64,000 bases of DNA, taken from positions 248,001 to 312,000 of the forward strand of contig JAGDZJ010000004.1 in the NCBI GenBank assembly GCA_049115955.1, given 5' to 3'. Made by a program: the position numbers and the translations under genes. How positions within the stretch are numbered: position 1 is the stretch's first letter; each line of letters opens with the position of its first letter. Shown here piece by piece: positions 26,301-35,222 of the stretch. The stretch is from Salinispirillum sp049115955 (lineage in GTDB: Bacteria > Pseudomonadota > Gammaproteobacteria > Pseudomonadales > Natronospirillaceae). Below the pieces are notes generated by a model. That model made no database searches. It was not told the origin of the DNA and saw only the letters and a program-made list of their open reading frames with translations.

Positions 26301-29300
26301 CCAGTTTGGCCAGCTCGGACTCGATGTCGTGGCGGGTCTGTATGCTCTGGCCCGCCGCTAAACGATCCATCATATCGATGACGGCTTCGTGCGCTTTGTA
26401 CAAGGTGCCGAAGACGGGGTCGTCGGCGTCGGCCGGTGGGTGATCGGCAAGGTACTCGTACAGCACGACGAGTTGATTGGCCAATGAACTCAGCGGCAGC
26501 AGATCAATGGCACGCGCGGCATCGGCCAAGGTGGTCAGGTCGCGTTGTAGGGCAATGACGCGGTGCGATTCTATACCGCTTTCCTGCCAGGCTTTCAGTG
26601 TATCTTCAGCTTCCAAGACGGTGTTCATGGCTTCGTTGAGGAAGATCGACATCAAACTGGATGACGATTCACTGCCCGCGGCGGCAGCGCTGTCGGCGAC
26701 CCACGCGTTGATGTCTTTAAGCTGATCGAAGAAGCTGCTGGGTGCGGCGGAAATGTCACCTTTTTCACTGGCTGCGTTGAGCTGTTCCGAGGCGATGGCT
26801 ACCGTGTCTTGTAACAACTGTTGCACGGCGGGCGTGGCCGGTAGTCGATAAACCTGCAACGACTTTATCAGTTGTTCAACGGGGCTGGCCAGATTCGCCA
26901 TGGCTTCAATGCCTGCCATGTGTGAACTGCCTTTGATGGTGTGCAAGGCGCGTTGTAGTGCGTCGGTCACCGACGCGTCAGGGTCACCTGCACTGGCACG
27001 AAGAAACTCTTCAATGGTAGTCAGGTGGTTGTGGATTTCCTGACTGAAAATACGAAACAATCGCGCTTTTTCGCTTTCGTCATCGCTGGTTGTTTCTTCG
27101 GCTGCTTTACTGTCAGCGTCACTGCTTTCTGCGATGGTGTCGCTGAGATCGTCTTCACCCGCCATAAAGGCATCAAGACCATCATCATACGGCTCAATGG
27201 CGTCATGATCGCCAGCAACAATGGCTTTGGCGCGCTCATGAAGTTGGTCTACTGCGTTGGTATCAGAAGGTGCACCTTGGGCAAAGTCATCCACCAATTG
27301 TGGCAGAATCTCGTTTACATCGGCAATCAGGGCGACCAGTGCATCGCTGTGCGGAATGACACCGTCACGACGGTGGTTCAACATGTTCTCGATCGACCAG
27401 CCCAGTTCGCCAATAACCATGGCGCGCACCATACGGCCGCTGCCCTTGAGCGTATGGAAGGCACGACGTAACTCACCCAGCGCTTTTTTGTTGTCCGGGT
27501 CAGCGCAGTATTGCGGAAACCAAGTGGCGATTTCTGCTTGTACGTCGGCGGCTTCTTCGAGAAAAATTTCGCGAATATCGTCGTCGATCAGGTCGTCGTC
27601 ATTGTCTTCCTGCGTGCTATCAACGGTGGCAAGATGATCCTTAGGCGGCTCGTCGGTCACTGTCTCGACGGCGTCTAACGCGTCCAGATCCATCGCGCGG
27701 TATTCCGGCCAAGAATGGGTGGGCCCTGCAGGTTCAACGACGCTCTCAATATCTTCTGTTCGCTCGCGTGCTTCAGTATCGACGGCGAAATCTGGCGTTT
27801 CTTCGTACTCGGCACTGGCCGCAATGGCGGCATCAATATCGGCTTCGTCAATTTGGTCAATGAAGCCAAAGTAGTCGTCCAGCGCTTGATTGACCGCGTC
27901 GTTGGCGGGTGGTGCCGTATATTGCCCGCCTGACAACGTGATCGGATACCCTAATTCCGCGAGGCTGTCCGCGGCGCGTTGCAATATGGCTTCGTTGCCG
28001 TCTTCACCACGGTCACGTGGCAGGCGCTCCAAATAATAGTCGATGCCCACTAGAGCATCGGCAAGGCGATCCATGTCCTGCCATTCCGGGACATAGTTCG
28101 TGGTTAACAGCGTGCTTTCAACGTAGGTCTGTATGCCATTGGCTACGGCGGCGGCATTAGGCAACGGTATGATGTTTAAGTTGGCGCGGATCTGTTGCAG
28201 TTCGGACGGTACGGCTTGCAACTTGCCGGAGTCCCATTGCGTGCCTAGGTATTCGACAATGGCTTCTTTGCACGTTTCAATGCTGTTGCGTACTTCTCGA
28301 ATCAGCGCGATGTGAGCGTTGCTCAACTCGTTGTCCATGGAGTCAAATTGTTCGTCGTCCATGCCACTCTGTGCTAAACCGGAAAGCGTGGCTTCGACAT
28401 AGAGCAACCCGCCAGCAATATCCATCAAGCTGTCGTCGTCGAGCTCTGCCTGATGCGACAAATTATCCAGGTGCTGGATTTGTTCATCTAATACCCGGCG
28501 CGCTTGCTTGATCTGCAAGAGATCCATGGTGTCACTGATTTGCTGCAACGGCGCGACAAGTGCGTGGAGCTGTGCGGGTTGACGGTCGGGCGCGCGCACC
28601 AATAAGTCCAGTTGTTCTTTGACGGTCGCCAGTTCATCCACCAGCACCCGAGCCACGCTGTCTACGGTGTGGGTGTCCGGGCCTTGCATTTGTTGGCGCC
28701 GAGTACTGACTTGTTGTTCGGTCAGCAAGGCTTCAGACAGTACGAAGCGTTCCTGCAGACTGGCAGCGGCCGCGTGTTCAGCGTTGACCTGACCTACAAA
28801 GTAGAGCATGGAGGTCAGTACCGCGTGGTCAATCTGCGGTGCTTGCTGGCGCTTGAGCTGCCGCAGTTGTTGCCGCCAAGTGCGATCCAATTGACTCAAT
28901 AACCGCAGTAAGTCCTGACTGATCTCCAGTTGTTGCTGGCGGACAGCGTCCAATAAGGTGGTGGCGATGCTCCAAAATAAGCCAAGCCCGCAATCGCCGT
29001 ATTCACTGGCAAGGCGGTGCGTGGATTTGCACAGATAATTCAGCGCTTCTTCGGGCTGGTAGTCGCGCAGCAGGTTGAGCAATGACAATTGATACAATTG
29101 ATGCAGTTTTTGCAGGCGCGGTACAACGTCGTCTGCCATCTTCTCTATGGGATAGGGTTCCGCTAAAAGGGCTTGTTCGTGCCGTAAGTCGGGGGCGAAG
29201 AGCTTGGCGGCCGCGAGGCTTTTCGCATCGCGCTGCGCACGCAGGTCGTTCAGCAACGGCGCGAGAATCAGCGGTTGGTCGCTGTCGCCGCGCATCAAAC

Positions 29301-29613
29301 GCTCTAAATACGTGGGCAGTTGCAGAATACCTTGCAGCAATACCGACAGACTGTCGTTGGTGGCACGTTCGGGCCGACTGACCAGAAACGCAGCCAGCTT
29401 TTCCAGCTCACTGGCCAGTAGGGCCGCGCCGTAGACTTCAACCATGTCCAGCGTGCCGCGCACTTGGTGCAAGTAATTCAAGCAGAACTGCAGCCGCGTA
29501 ACATCGCTGTTGTCTTCTTCAAACGCCGCCAGTGCCAATTGCGCTTGGTTCAGCGTTTCGCCCAGTTCTTTATGCACCCAATCCAGGGCCGTGTAGTCAT
29601 GACGATGACCCAT
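23311..29613 (-). CDS. chpA: ChpA, multi-Hpt hybrid histidine kinase of twitching motility
   Basis: ChpA is the CheA-like kinase of the type IV pilus chemosensory system, 2100 residues here. Histidine phosphotransfer modules are visible by their motifs: H49 (HQVRGT, FimL-like N-terminal module), H720 (HTLKGS), H891 (HTIKGS), H1193 (HTLKGG) and H1352 (HTLKGG). A Pro/Ala linker follows (about 1420-1440), then the dimerisation region (about 1475-1540) and the ATPase domain with RNAVDHGIEA (about 1670), DDGRGID and GRGVGMD. A CheW domain (about 1790-1930) and a receiver with D2031 (ILLDIEMP) end the protein. P. aeruginosa ChpA is about 2470 residues with more phosphotransfer modules, so this is a shorter version. 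It phosphorylates PilG and PilH. Confidence 0.96.
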   Translation of the reverse strand: MGHRHDYTALDWVHKELGETLNQAQLALAAFEEDNSDVTRLQFCLNYLHQVRGTLDMVEVYGAALLASELEKLAAFLVSRPERATNDSLSVLLQGILQLPTYLERLMRGDSDQPLILAPLLNDLRAQRDAKSLAAAKLFAPDLRHEQALLAEPYPIEKMADDVVPRLQKLHQLYQLSLLNLLRDYQPEEALNYLCKSTHRLASEYGDCGLGLFWSIATTLLDAVRQQQLEISQDLLRLLSQLDRTWRQQLRQLKRQQAPQIDHAVLTSMLYFVGQVNAEHAAAASLQERFVLSEALLTEQQVSTRRQQMQGPDTHTVDSVARVLVDELATVKEQLDLLVRAPDRQPAQLHALVAPLQQISDTMDLLQIKQARRVLDEQIQHLDNLSHQAELDDDSLMDIAGGLLYVEATLSGLAQSGMDDEQFDSMDNELSNAHIALIREVRNSIETCKEAIVEYLGTQWDSGKLQAVPSELQQIRANLNIIPLPNAAAVANGIQTYVESTLLTTNYVPEWQDMDRLADALVGIDYYLERLPRDRGEDGNEAILQRAADSLAELGYPITLSGGQYTAPPANDAVNQALDDYFGFIDQIDEADIDAAIAASAEYEETPDFAVDTEARERTEDIESVVEPAGPTHSWPEYRAMDLDALDAVETVTDEPPKDHLATVDSTQEDNDDDLIDDDIREIFLEEAADVQAEIATWFPQYCADPDNKKALGELRRAFHTLKGSGRMVRAMVIGELGWSIENMLNHRRDGVIPHSDALVALIADVNEILPQLVDDFAQGAPSDTNAVDQLHERAKAIVAGDHDAIEPYDDGLDAFMAGEDDLSDTIAESSDADSKAAEETTSDDESEKARLFRIFSQEIHNHLTTIEEFLRASAGDPDASVTDALQRALHTIKGSSHMAGIEAMANLASPVEQLIKSLQVYRLPATPAVQQLLQDTVAIASEQLNAASEKGDISAAPSSFFDQLKDINAWVADSAAAAGSESSSSLMSIFLNEAMNTVLEAEDTLKAWQESGIESHRVIALQRDLTTLADAARAIDLLPLSSLANQLVVLYEYLADHPPADADDPVFGTLYKAHEAVIDMMDRLAAGQSIQTRHDIESELAKLAGAPLAGPADEPADSPEAQRTVIEAPPEQAVDEPAEEAWFSLKAMDADILDVFLEEASELLESIQRELETWRADPDNLKPVADLQRDLHTLKGGARMSEATPVRDLAHELEFLYEGLCNGQLAHSDDLMDLILQGQDKLSDMVHDLIEKQGCFAAPALIDAIHRARQGLPLEPPAPRDLSAARAQIVPDAVDSPLLSLDELDTLDNDILEVFVDEAVELLSELDEAIAQWHEDPTNELAADEMKRVLHTLKGGSRLARLPSMGVLSHELESFIVNAQEQRLPLDDTFFAHVLQQYDQLSIAVGQLQQLASGEPSATHEADPDTPPSAPAPAPAQGNVVPFQHRGQPENAVEPDVLPEPAPTGSSAGPTAARRAPQETVKVSASLLENLVNLAGETSISRARLEEQVSDMGFTLGELDTTIDRLREKVRQLDMETEAQVLFRQERAEESNYEDFDPLEMDRYTQIQQLSRSLMETASDLIDLRSTLANKSRDAETVLLQQSRIHSELQEGLMQTRMVPFSRLVPRLRRIVRQVATELGKDARFEVLNAEGEMDRSVLERMVSPLEHMLRNAVDHGIEAMAAREKSGKPQQGHIVLSLAREGGDVVLKLQDDGRGIDVASVRKKAIERGLMNADSDLPDDDILQFILSSGFSTAQKVTQISGRGVGMDVVHNEVKALGGTMEISTEQGQGTTFLIRLPFTVSVNRALMVASGDDIYAIPLNTIEGIVRMQPAELREYLEHPDKHYPYGEKQYVIKPLGRLLGNEHEVHADEISLPQPIILIKGGDRNESVALHIDRLMGSREIVVKTLGPQFAAVPAVSGATILGDGSVVVILDVPAMLRSNLTTLVQQQDNPNDGALGSHSNTVTQLPTRKRDVDATITVMVVDDSVTVRKVTSRLLTRNGMEVMTAKDGADAMLLLQDHVPDIILLDIEMPRMDGFEVANRVRHTERLQDIPIIMITSRTGQKHKDRALEVGVNEYMGKPFQETQLLDAIQRLVLN

Positions 29614-29615
29614 GC

Positions 29616-30500
29616 TTACTCCGTGCTATCCGAGCGCTTTTTCAAAAACGCCAGGCAATGCTTATTGGGTATCGCGACCAGGTGGTCGTGCTTGAAATCC
29701 GTCAGTTCGCCGGGGCCGAGTACCAGTAGGCCACCGGGGCGCAGCTTATCAACAAACTGCGTTACGATGTCGCGACGGCGCCAGCGCCGGAAATAGATCA
29801 GTAGATTCTGACAATAAATGACGTCCATATTCTGCAACGGCGCCTGTTCCGTCTCGGTGACATTGAGGCGAGTAAAACACACGCGGCTTGCCAGCTCTGG
29901 CTTAACCACCATGCTGTCTTGTTCAGTCGCAAAGTAACGTTGCTGCCAGGCGGCCCGCACGGGCTCTAGTTTGCGGGTGGTATAACACCCTTGGCGAGCC
30001 TTTACGATGGCCGGCGCGCTGATGTCTGAGCCGGTCACACTGAAGTGACGTTGGTCGGGGTAACGCCGTGCCAGCTCGGACATGATCATGGCGAGGCTGT
30101 AGGCCTCTTCGCCGGTGGCGCAGCCCGCAGACCAGACCTGCAGTGGCTCATTGGAGCGCTGCCAGATTGCCCGCAGATGCTCGGCGACCAGTTCCATGGC
30201 ATGCGTATCACGGAAAAAACGGGTTTCCTGTACCATCAGTCGGTCAACCAACAGATACCATTCGCTGCTGATCACACTGTCGTTGCTGACGTGCTCAAAG
30301 TAGCGTTGGAAGCCCGTGAAGCCAGCCTCTCTCATGCGCTGACGAATACTGGTTTCCAAAAAACTCCGGCGCGCCGGGGTAACTTCCATACCCGTGCGCT
30401 CTTCCAGCAAGGCGCGCCACTGCGCGAACTGCTGGTCGTCGAAGTTGGTATCATTGGCCATTGGCCACTGCACAATGTTGCTGGACGTTATACCCTTCAT
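29616..30500 (-). CDS. pilK: PilK, CheR-type receptor methyltransferase
   Basis: PilK methylates the pilus chemoreceptor PilJ using S-adenosylmethionine. The 294-residue length matches P. aeruginosa PilK (about 291). It has an all-helical CheR N-domain and a SAM domain with VWSAGCATGEEAYSLAMIMSE-like motif I, then FTRLNVTE and the YCQNLLIYF block. It begins at 30500; an internal ATG 13 codons later (MANDTNF) is also possible, and neither has a strong ribosome site. It lies two bases upstream of chpA and 20 bases after pilJ. Confidence 0.93.
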   Translation of the reverse strand: MKGITSSNIVQWPMANDTNFDDQQFAQWRALLEERTGMEVTPARRSFLETSIRQRMREAGFTGFQRYFEHVSNDSVISSEWYLLVDRLMVQETRFFRDTHAMELVAEHLRAIWQRSNEPLQVWSAGCATGEEAYSLAMIMSELARRYPDQRHFSVTGSDISAPAIVKARQGCYTTRKLEPVRAAWQQRYFATEQDSMVVKPELASRVCFTRLNVTETEQAPLQNMDVIYCQNLLIYFRRWRRRDIVTQFVDKLRPGGLLVLGPGELTDFKHDHLVAIPNKHCLAFLKKRSDSTE

Positions 30501-30520
30501 GGCTTTGGCCTATTGTCGGA

Positions 30521-32611
30521 TCAGGCAGCACTGACGTTGTCGTCGGGTAACGCGATCAAGTCATCAAGATCGTCAGTGTCGCGTTCTTCCGGTAGCTTAA
30601 AGCCTGCCACCGACGCGCGCATGTCGTTGGCCAACTTGGCCAGGTTACCGATGCTCTTCGCGGTCGCCATGGTGCCGGCGGATGTCTGGGTGGTGATTTC
30701 CTGGATGACGTTCATCGTATTGGAAATGTGACCGGCCGACGATGCCTGCTGACGGGCGGCGTTCGAGATGTTCTGGATCAGGTCAGCCAAACTGCGCGAT
30801 ACGTTCTCGATTTCTTCCAGTGCGACCCCGGCGTCCTGCGCCAAGCGTGCCCCGCTGACCACCTCGGAGGTGGTCTGTTCCATCGAGATAACGGCTTCGT
30901 TGGTGTCGGACTGAATCGTCTTAACCAGGGCCTCAATCTGTTTCGTTGCAGCCGATGAACGTTCTGCCAAGCGCTGTACTTCGTCGGCAACGACCGCGAA
31001 GCCACGGCCTGCGTCACCGGCCATTGAGGCCTGAATGGCGGCGTTCAAAGACAGAATGTTGGTTTGGTCGGCAATGTCGTTGATCAGCGATACGATGTCA
31101 CCGATTTCCTGCGACGATTCACCCAAGCGTTTAATACGCTTCGAGGTTTCCTGAATCTGTTCACGGATGTTATCCATGCCGTTAATGGTCGCCTGCACCA
31201 CATCGGAACCTTTCTTGGCGATGGCTACCGAACGTTCCGCTACCGCTGACGACTCGGCGGCATTAGCAGATACTTGGTCGATCGACACGGCCATTTCGTT
31301 CACCGCCGCTGATGCCCCGGCGATTTCTTGCGCTTGGTGCTCTGAGGCTTCCGCCAAGTGCATGGCCGTGGCTTGCGTTTCTTGGGCCGCCGAAGATACC
31401 TGAACGGCGGTGGCGTTGATCGCCCCGACCAACTGACGCATTTGGTCGATCGCGAAGTTGATGGAGTCCGCGATGGCGCCCGTGAAATCCTCGGTTACCG
31501 TGGCCTGGGTGGTCAAGTCACCGTCGGCGAGATCAGCCAGTTCGTCCAGTAGGCGTAAGATGGCGTTCTGGTTCTGCTCGTTCTGTTCTTCGGTGCGCAC
31601 CAAGTTGCGTGCCTGAGCGCGGTAGATCTCCATGATCGCCAGAATGATCAAGGCGGTCGCGGCCAAAGCCATGATGATGGCGAACTGCGGTTTCGCCAGG
31701 CGGCTTTCCGGCAGTAATTCAATTTGGTCGTTTACTTGGTTCGCGCGATCTAGGAGCGCTTGTGAATCCGCGAAGATCTGGTTGGCGGCTTCACGGACCT
31801 GGAACAATTCGGTAGAGGTTTGCAGCAATTCGTCGACAGAGCTACTGACACGATCAAAGTCGATCATGATGTTGTTCAGGTGCGATATCGCCTCTGGGTC
31901 GGAAATCTGCTGCAAGCTCAAGTCTGGGTTGCCGTTGATCAGGCCATCCAAAATGCGGCCGTACAGCTCGGCATCACGGCTGAAGGAGTTCGCTGCCAAT
32001 ACGGCGGCATCGCCACCGACCAGTACGTTGTTGATGTTACGAATGATGCGTTCGGCCAGCCAGTTTTGCCGTTGCGCTACAGCGACTTGTGACGGGTCGG
32101 ACGTTTGGTCCAACATGATCTCAATAACGGCGTCGTTTTCTACCTGAATAACGGGAATACGCTCAGCCATGGTGCGGGCGAGGTTGTGGATATTCAGGAT
32201 GGTTTGCCGTGATTCAAGAATTTGGTCCGCGTTTACCCGCACGCGCAGCCATACCCGCTCCAGTGGTTCGGGGTCTACCACGTTGCGGTTGACGGGAGGC
32301 AAGCCGGTTTCCGGGTTGCCGGTCAGGATGGCGTCCCAACTGCGTTGAAACTGGTTACGTGATTGTTGCAACAACGCAAAGGCGTCGTCCTTACCCGCCG
32401 CGGCCTCGGTGGCGTTCTTGGAAATCTCCTGTGACAGTACTTTCAAGTCACTGGCGTAGGCTAAGTATTCACGGTCGTTCGCCGCATCGTTGTTGATCAG
32501 GGTGATGAAGCCCCCTACGGTGAACAGTAAGATCAGAGCCAGCGTCAGATAGACGGACAGGTTCCGGTTACTGGCGACAATAGACAGTAGGCTGCCTTTG
32601 TTTGCTTTCAT
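30521..32611 (-). CDS. pilJ: PilJ, type IV pilus methyl-accepting chemoreceptor
   Basis: PilJ is the transmembrane receptor of the Pil-Chp array; in P. aeruginosa it senses surface contact through pilin. The 696-residue protein has a first membrane helix at about residues 20-38, a periplasmic region of about 270 residues and a second helix at about 310-330. The HAMP-type and methyl-accepting domains follow, with the tip ADQTNILSLNAAIQASMAGDAGRGF. The periplasmic part contains PilJ-type repeats (LKVLSQEISKNATEAA). It stands between pilI and pilK as in Pseudomonas. Confidence 0.95.
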   Translation of the reverse strand: MKANKGSLLSIVASNRNLSVYLTLALILLFTVGGFITLINNDAANDREYLAYASDLKVLSQEISKNATEAAAGKDDAFALLQQSRNQFQRSWDAILTGNPETGLPPVNRNVVDPEPLERVWLRVRVNADQILESRQTILNIHNLARTMAERIPVIQVENDAVIEIMLDQTSDPSQVAVAQRQNWLAERIIRNINNVLVGGDAAVLAANSFSRDAELYGRILDGLINGNPDLSLQQISDPEAISHLNNIMIDFDRVSSSVDELLQTSTELFQVREAANQIFADSQALLDRANQVNDQIELLPESRLAKPQFAIIMALAATALIILAIMEIYRAQARNLVRTEEQNEQNQNAILRLLDELADLADGDLTTQATVTEDFTGAIADSINFAIDQMRQLVGAINATAVQVSSAAQETQATAMHLAEASEHQAQEIAGASAAVNEMAVSIDQVSANAAESSAVAERSVAIAKKGSDVVQATINGMDNIREQIQETSKRIKRLGESSQEIGDIVSLINDIADQTNILSLNAAIQASMAGDAGRGFAVVADEVQRLAERSSAATKQIEALVKTIQSDTNEAVISMEQTTSEVVSGARLAQDAGVALEEIENVSRSLADLIQNISNAARQQASSAGHISNTMNVIQEITTQTSAGTMATAKSIGNLAKLANDMRASVAGFKLPEERDTDDLDDLIALPDDNVSAA

Positions 32612-32663
32612 GTTGCGAACTCCCGTTCGTACCCCGGTTTATGGTTGTCTGCAGGGCGTCGCA

Positions 32664-33203
32664 TTAAGCGGCGACCTGCATGAATTTTTGCTGGTTGATC
32701 AGTTTCTCCATGGAGAACAGATTCCAGATTTCGTCGTTCCACAGGTAGGAGCCGGTGGTGTAATCATCAAATACCGTCGGCAAATCGACGGTGTCGTCCT
32801 GTCGATTCTCCACGTTAAAATGTTGCATGCCGATCACTTGGTCGACGCGTAAACCAAACAGTAAGTCGTTCAATTCTACGATCAGCACCCGCCGAGTTTG
32901 TCGACTGGCTTCAGATTCAATGCCTAAATAGCCACAGAGATCCAGTACCGGCACCAATCGCCCGCGTACGTTGGCGACCCCGAGTACCCAAGGCTGAACG
33001 GCAGGTAAGCGGGTAAAAGGTGGGGGGGTTAGGATTTCCGCCACTTGGCTCATGGGGGTTACCAACGAACAGCCGGCGAGACGAAAGGCGATGCCGGTCC
33101 ATGTTTCGACAAAGGCTTCTTGCGCGGGCAGACCAGAAGCTACCTTGCGATACTGCTCGGTCAGCGTGAGAAGTGCCTGATATGGGGTTGTCGCTTGTGC
33201 CAT
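32664..33203 (-). CDS. pilI: PilI, CheW-type coupling protein
   Basis: PilI couples the receptor PilJ to the kinase ChpA. The 179-residue product carries a CheW domain with the VANVRGRLVPVLDLCGYLG core at about residues 89-107. I use ATG 33203 (MAQATTPYQAL), which gives the P. aeruginosa PilI length. The longer frame from 33251 adds 16 basic residues without a family counterpart. It lies 68 bases after pilH. Confidence 0.92.
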   Translation of the reverse strand: MAQATTPYQALLTLTEQYRKVASGLPAQEAFVETWTGIAFRLAGCSLVTPMSQVAEILTPPPFTRLPAVQPWVLGVANVRGRLVPVLDLCGYLGIESEASRQTRRVLIVELNDLLFGLRVDQVIGMQHFNVENRQDDTVDLPTVFDDYTTGSYLWNDEIWNLFSMEKLINQQKFMQVAA

Positions 33204-33271
33204 AAGTCGCTGTGTTTTTTGTGCGCTTTTCGCAGTGCCGCGGCCGCGCATTCTTATTATGCTGGACGATA

Positions 33272-33634
33272 TCAGCCGATCAGATCGGCGATGGTATTCA
33301 GCAGCGTTTGTTCTTCGACTGGCTTGACCAGATAGCCGCGTGCGCCTTGGCGTTTGCCCCAGACTTTGTCGGTTTCTTGATCCTTGGTGGTCACGATGAT
33401 GACGGGTATGTGTGCCGTATCGTCGCCCTTCGATAGTTGGCGGGTGGCCTGAAAGCCATTCAGGCCAGGCATGACGATGTCCATCAAGACAATATCGGGC
33501 AGCTCTTTGCGCGCCATGGCAACACCATCGGCGCCGTTCTCCGCTGCGATCACGTGATGGCCATGCTTTTCCAGCATGGTCCGAAAGGCATACGTTTCAG
33601 TCGGTGAATCGTCCACAATCAGTATCTTTGCCAT
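33272..33634 (-). CDS. pilH: PilH, CheY-like response regulator
   Basis: PilH is a single-domain receiver. In P. aeruginosa it acts opposite to PilG, influencing PilT-linked retraction and cAMP levels. The 120-residue protein has the acidic pair D8-D9 (LIVDDS), the phospho-acceptor D52 (VLMDIVMPG) and the conserved lysine near residue 104 (LVKPV). It is 20 bases downstream of pilG. Confidence 0.95.
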   Translation of the reverse strand: MAKILIVDDSPTETYAFRTMLEKHGHHVIAAENGADGVAMARKELPDIVLMDIVMPGLNGFQATRQLSKGDDTAHIPVIIVTTKDQETDKVWGKRQGARGYLVKPVEEQTLLNTIADLIG

Positions 33635-33654
33635 AGTATCTACTGCACCATTTT

Positions 33655-34035
33655 TTAGCTGATATGTTCTCGGATAGCGCCCAGCAACTCTTCTTTGCCA
33701 AACGGTTTCGTTAAATACTGGTCTGACCCTACAATGCGCCCTTTGGCTTTATCAAACAGGCCGTCTTTACTGGAGAGCATGATGACCGGGGTGTGCTTAA
33801 AGGAGCTGTTGTTTTTAATCAAAGCGCATGTCTGGTAGCCATCGAGGCGCGGCATCATGATGTCGACAAAAATTATGTTGGGCTTCGAATCAGCAATTTT
33901 GGCCAAGGCGTCGAAGCCGTCGGTTGCGGTAATCACTTCACAACCCACTTTTTTCAGTAAGGTTTCGGCGGTGCGCCTGATGGTCTTGGAGTCGTCGATG
34001 ACCATCACCTTCAGGTTTTCAAATGCGTTGTCCAT
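33655..34035 (-). CDS. pilG: PilG, CheY-like response regulator
   Basis: PilG is the first gene of the operon and promotes pilus extension. The 126-residue protein is strikingly similar to P. aeruginosa PilG as I remember it, including VMVIDDSKTIRRTAETLL at the N-terminus, phospho-acceptor D58 (IIFVDIMMP) and YLTKPFGKEELLGAI at the end. I choose ATG 34035 (MDNAFENLKV), the homologous start; the frame extends 12 codons further upstream. The 200-base divergent gap to gshB must hold both promoters, but no hexamer pair stands out. Confidence 0.96.
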   Translation of the reverse strand: MDNAFENLKVMVIDDSKTIRRTAETLLKKVGCEVITATDGFDALAKIADSKPNIIFVDIMMPRLDGYQTCALIKNNSSFKHTPVIMLSSKDGLFDKAKGRIVGSDQYLTKPFGKEELLGAIREHIS

Positions 34036-34235
34036 ACCAGACCCTATGGGTAATTTATTCTTATACCGCACGCGGCTTCCAATCGCGCGCAGCGTAACTC
34101 TGATTCAGCCTTTTGTTTTTACCATAGTTCATGGTCGCGTACCATAGCCGCTGGTGGCAGGAGGGACTGCATTTTGCTGGAAATCAGTTAGAATGAGATC
34201 AACGTCAAACTAACGAAAGAATTTGAGGACAGGCT

Positions 34236-35189
34236 ATGTCATTGCGCGTTGCAGTTGTGATGGATCCGATAGAGCGCATTGCCTATAAAAAAGACAGCAC
34301 CTTGGCTATGTTGTGGGCTGCTGCCGATCGTGGTTGGTCATTGTTCTATCTGGAACAGAAAGACCTGTTGGTGTCTAACGGTGCTCCTGAGGCTATTGTC
34401 CGCCCCTTGACGGTGCGGCGCGACCCGGACGACTACTATCAGCTTGGTGAGCCGGAACGGGTACCTTTGGACAGTATGGATGTGATCTTGATGCGCAAGG
34501 ATCCGCCATTCGATAACGAATACATTTACAGCACCTATATTCTGGAAATGGCTGAACAACGCGGTACCTTGGTGGTTAACCGCCCGCAAGCTCTGCGCGA
34601 CTGCAACGAGAAAATGTACGCCACGTGGTTTCCGCAGTTCTCACCCGCTCACCTTGTGACGCGCAGTGCAGACTTGTTACGAGCCTTTCATGCGACGCAT
34701 GGCGATGTCATCTTTAAGCCGCTGGATGGCATGGGCGGCTCATCGATTTTCCGCCTCAAGGCTGACGACCCGAACGTATCGGTAATCATTGAAACCCTGA
34801 CGTTGGAAGGCCGGGAATTGATCATGGCGCAGAAATACTTGCCCGAGATCACAGAAGGCGACAAACGTATTTTACTGGTCGATGGGGAACCCGTACCCTA
34901 TTGCCTGGCGCGTATTCCCAAAAGTGGTGAAACGCGTGGTAATCTCGCGGCGGGTGGTACCGGACGAGCGCAGCCTTTGAGTGAACGTGATTGGGAAATT
35001 GCACGGCATATCGGCCCAGTGGTCAAAGAAAAGGGCCTGTTGTTCGTGGGGCTTGATGTGATTGGCGACTACCTGACGGAAGTTAACGTCACCAGCCCGA
35101 CCTGCATTCGTGAGATCGACGCCGCGTATCAAACCGACATCGGTGGCTTGTTGATGGACGCCATTGCGCGTCGTAAACGTCCGGCATGA
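34236..35189 (+). CDS. gshB: Glutathione synthetase GshB
   Basis: GshB joins gamma-glutamylcysteine and glycine with ATP in the cytosol. The 317-residue protein is an ATP-grasp enzyme with the family start RVAVVMDPIERIAYKKDST, the DVIFKPLDGMGGSSIFR nucleotide loop and the LTEVNVTSPTCIREID end. It starts at ATG 34236 with GAGGACAGG upstream. Its position divergent from pilG and ahead of tonB is conserved in Pseudomonas (gshB beside pilG and tonB3). Confidence 0.97.
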   Translation: MSLRVAVVMDPIERIAYKKDSTLAMLWAAADRGWSLFYLEQKDLLVSNGAPEAIVRPLTVRRDPDDYYQLGEPERVPLDSMDVILMRKDPPFDNEYIYSTYILEMAEQRGTLVVNRPQALRDCNEKMYATWFPQFSPAHLVTRSADLLRAFHATHGDVIFKPLDGMGGSSIFRLKADDPNVSVIIETLTLEGRELIMAQKYLPEITEGDKRILLVDGEPVPYCLARIPKSGETRGNLAAGGTGRAQPLSERDWEIARHIGPVVKEKGLLFVGLDVIGDYLTEVNVTSPTCIREIDAAYQTDIGGLLMDAIARRKRPA

Positions 35190-35222
35190 TCGCCCCCAAC
35201 AGCCATTGCCAGTGCAAACTTT

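Noticed and set aside
23311..29613. Long plus-strand frames opposite chpA
   Set aside because: They are shadows of the GC-rich chpA coding sequence without ribosome sites or recognisable domains.
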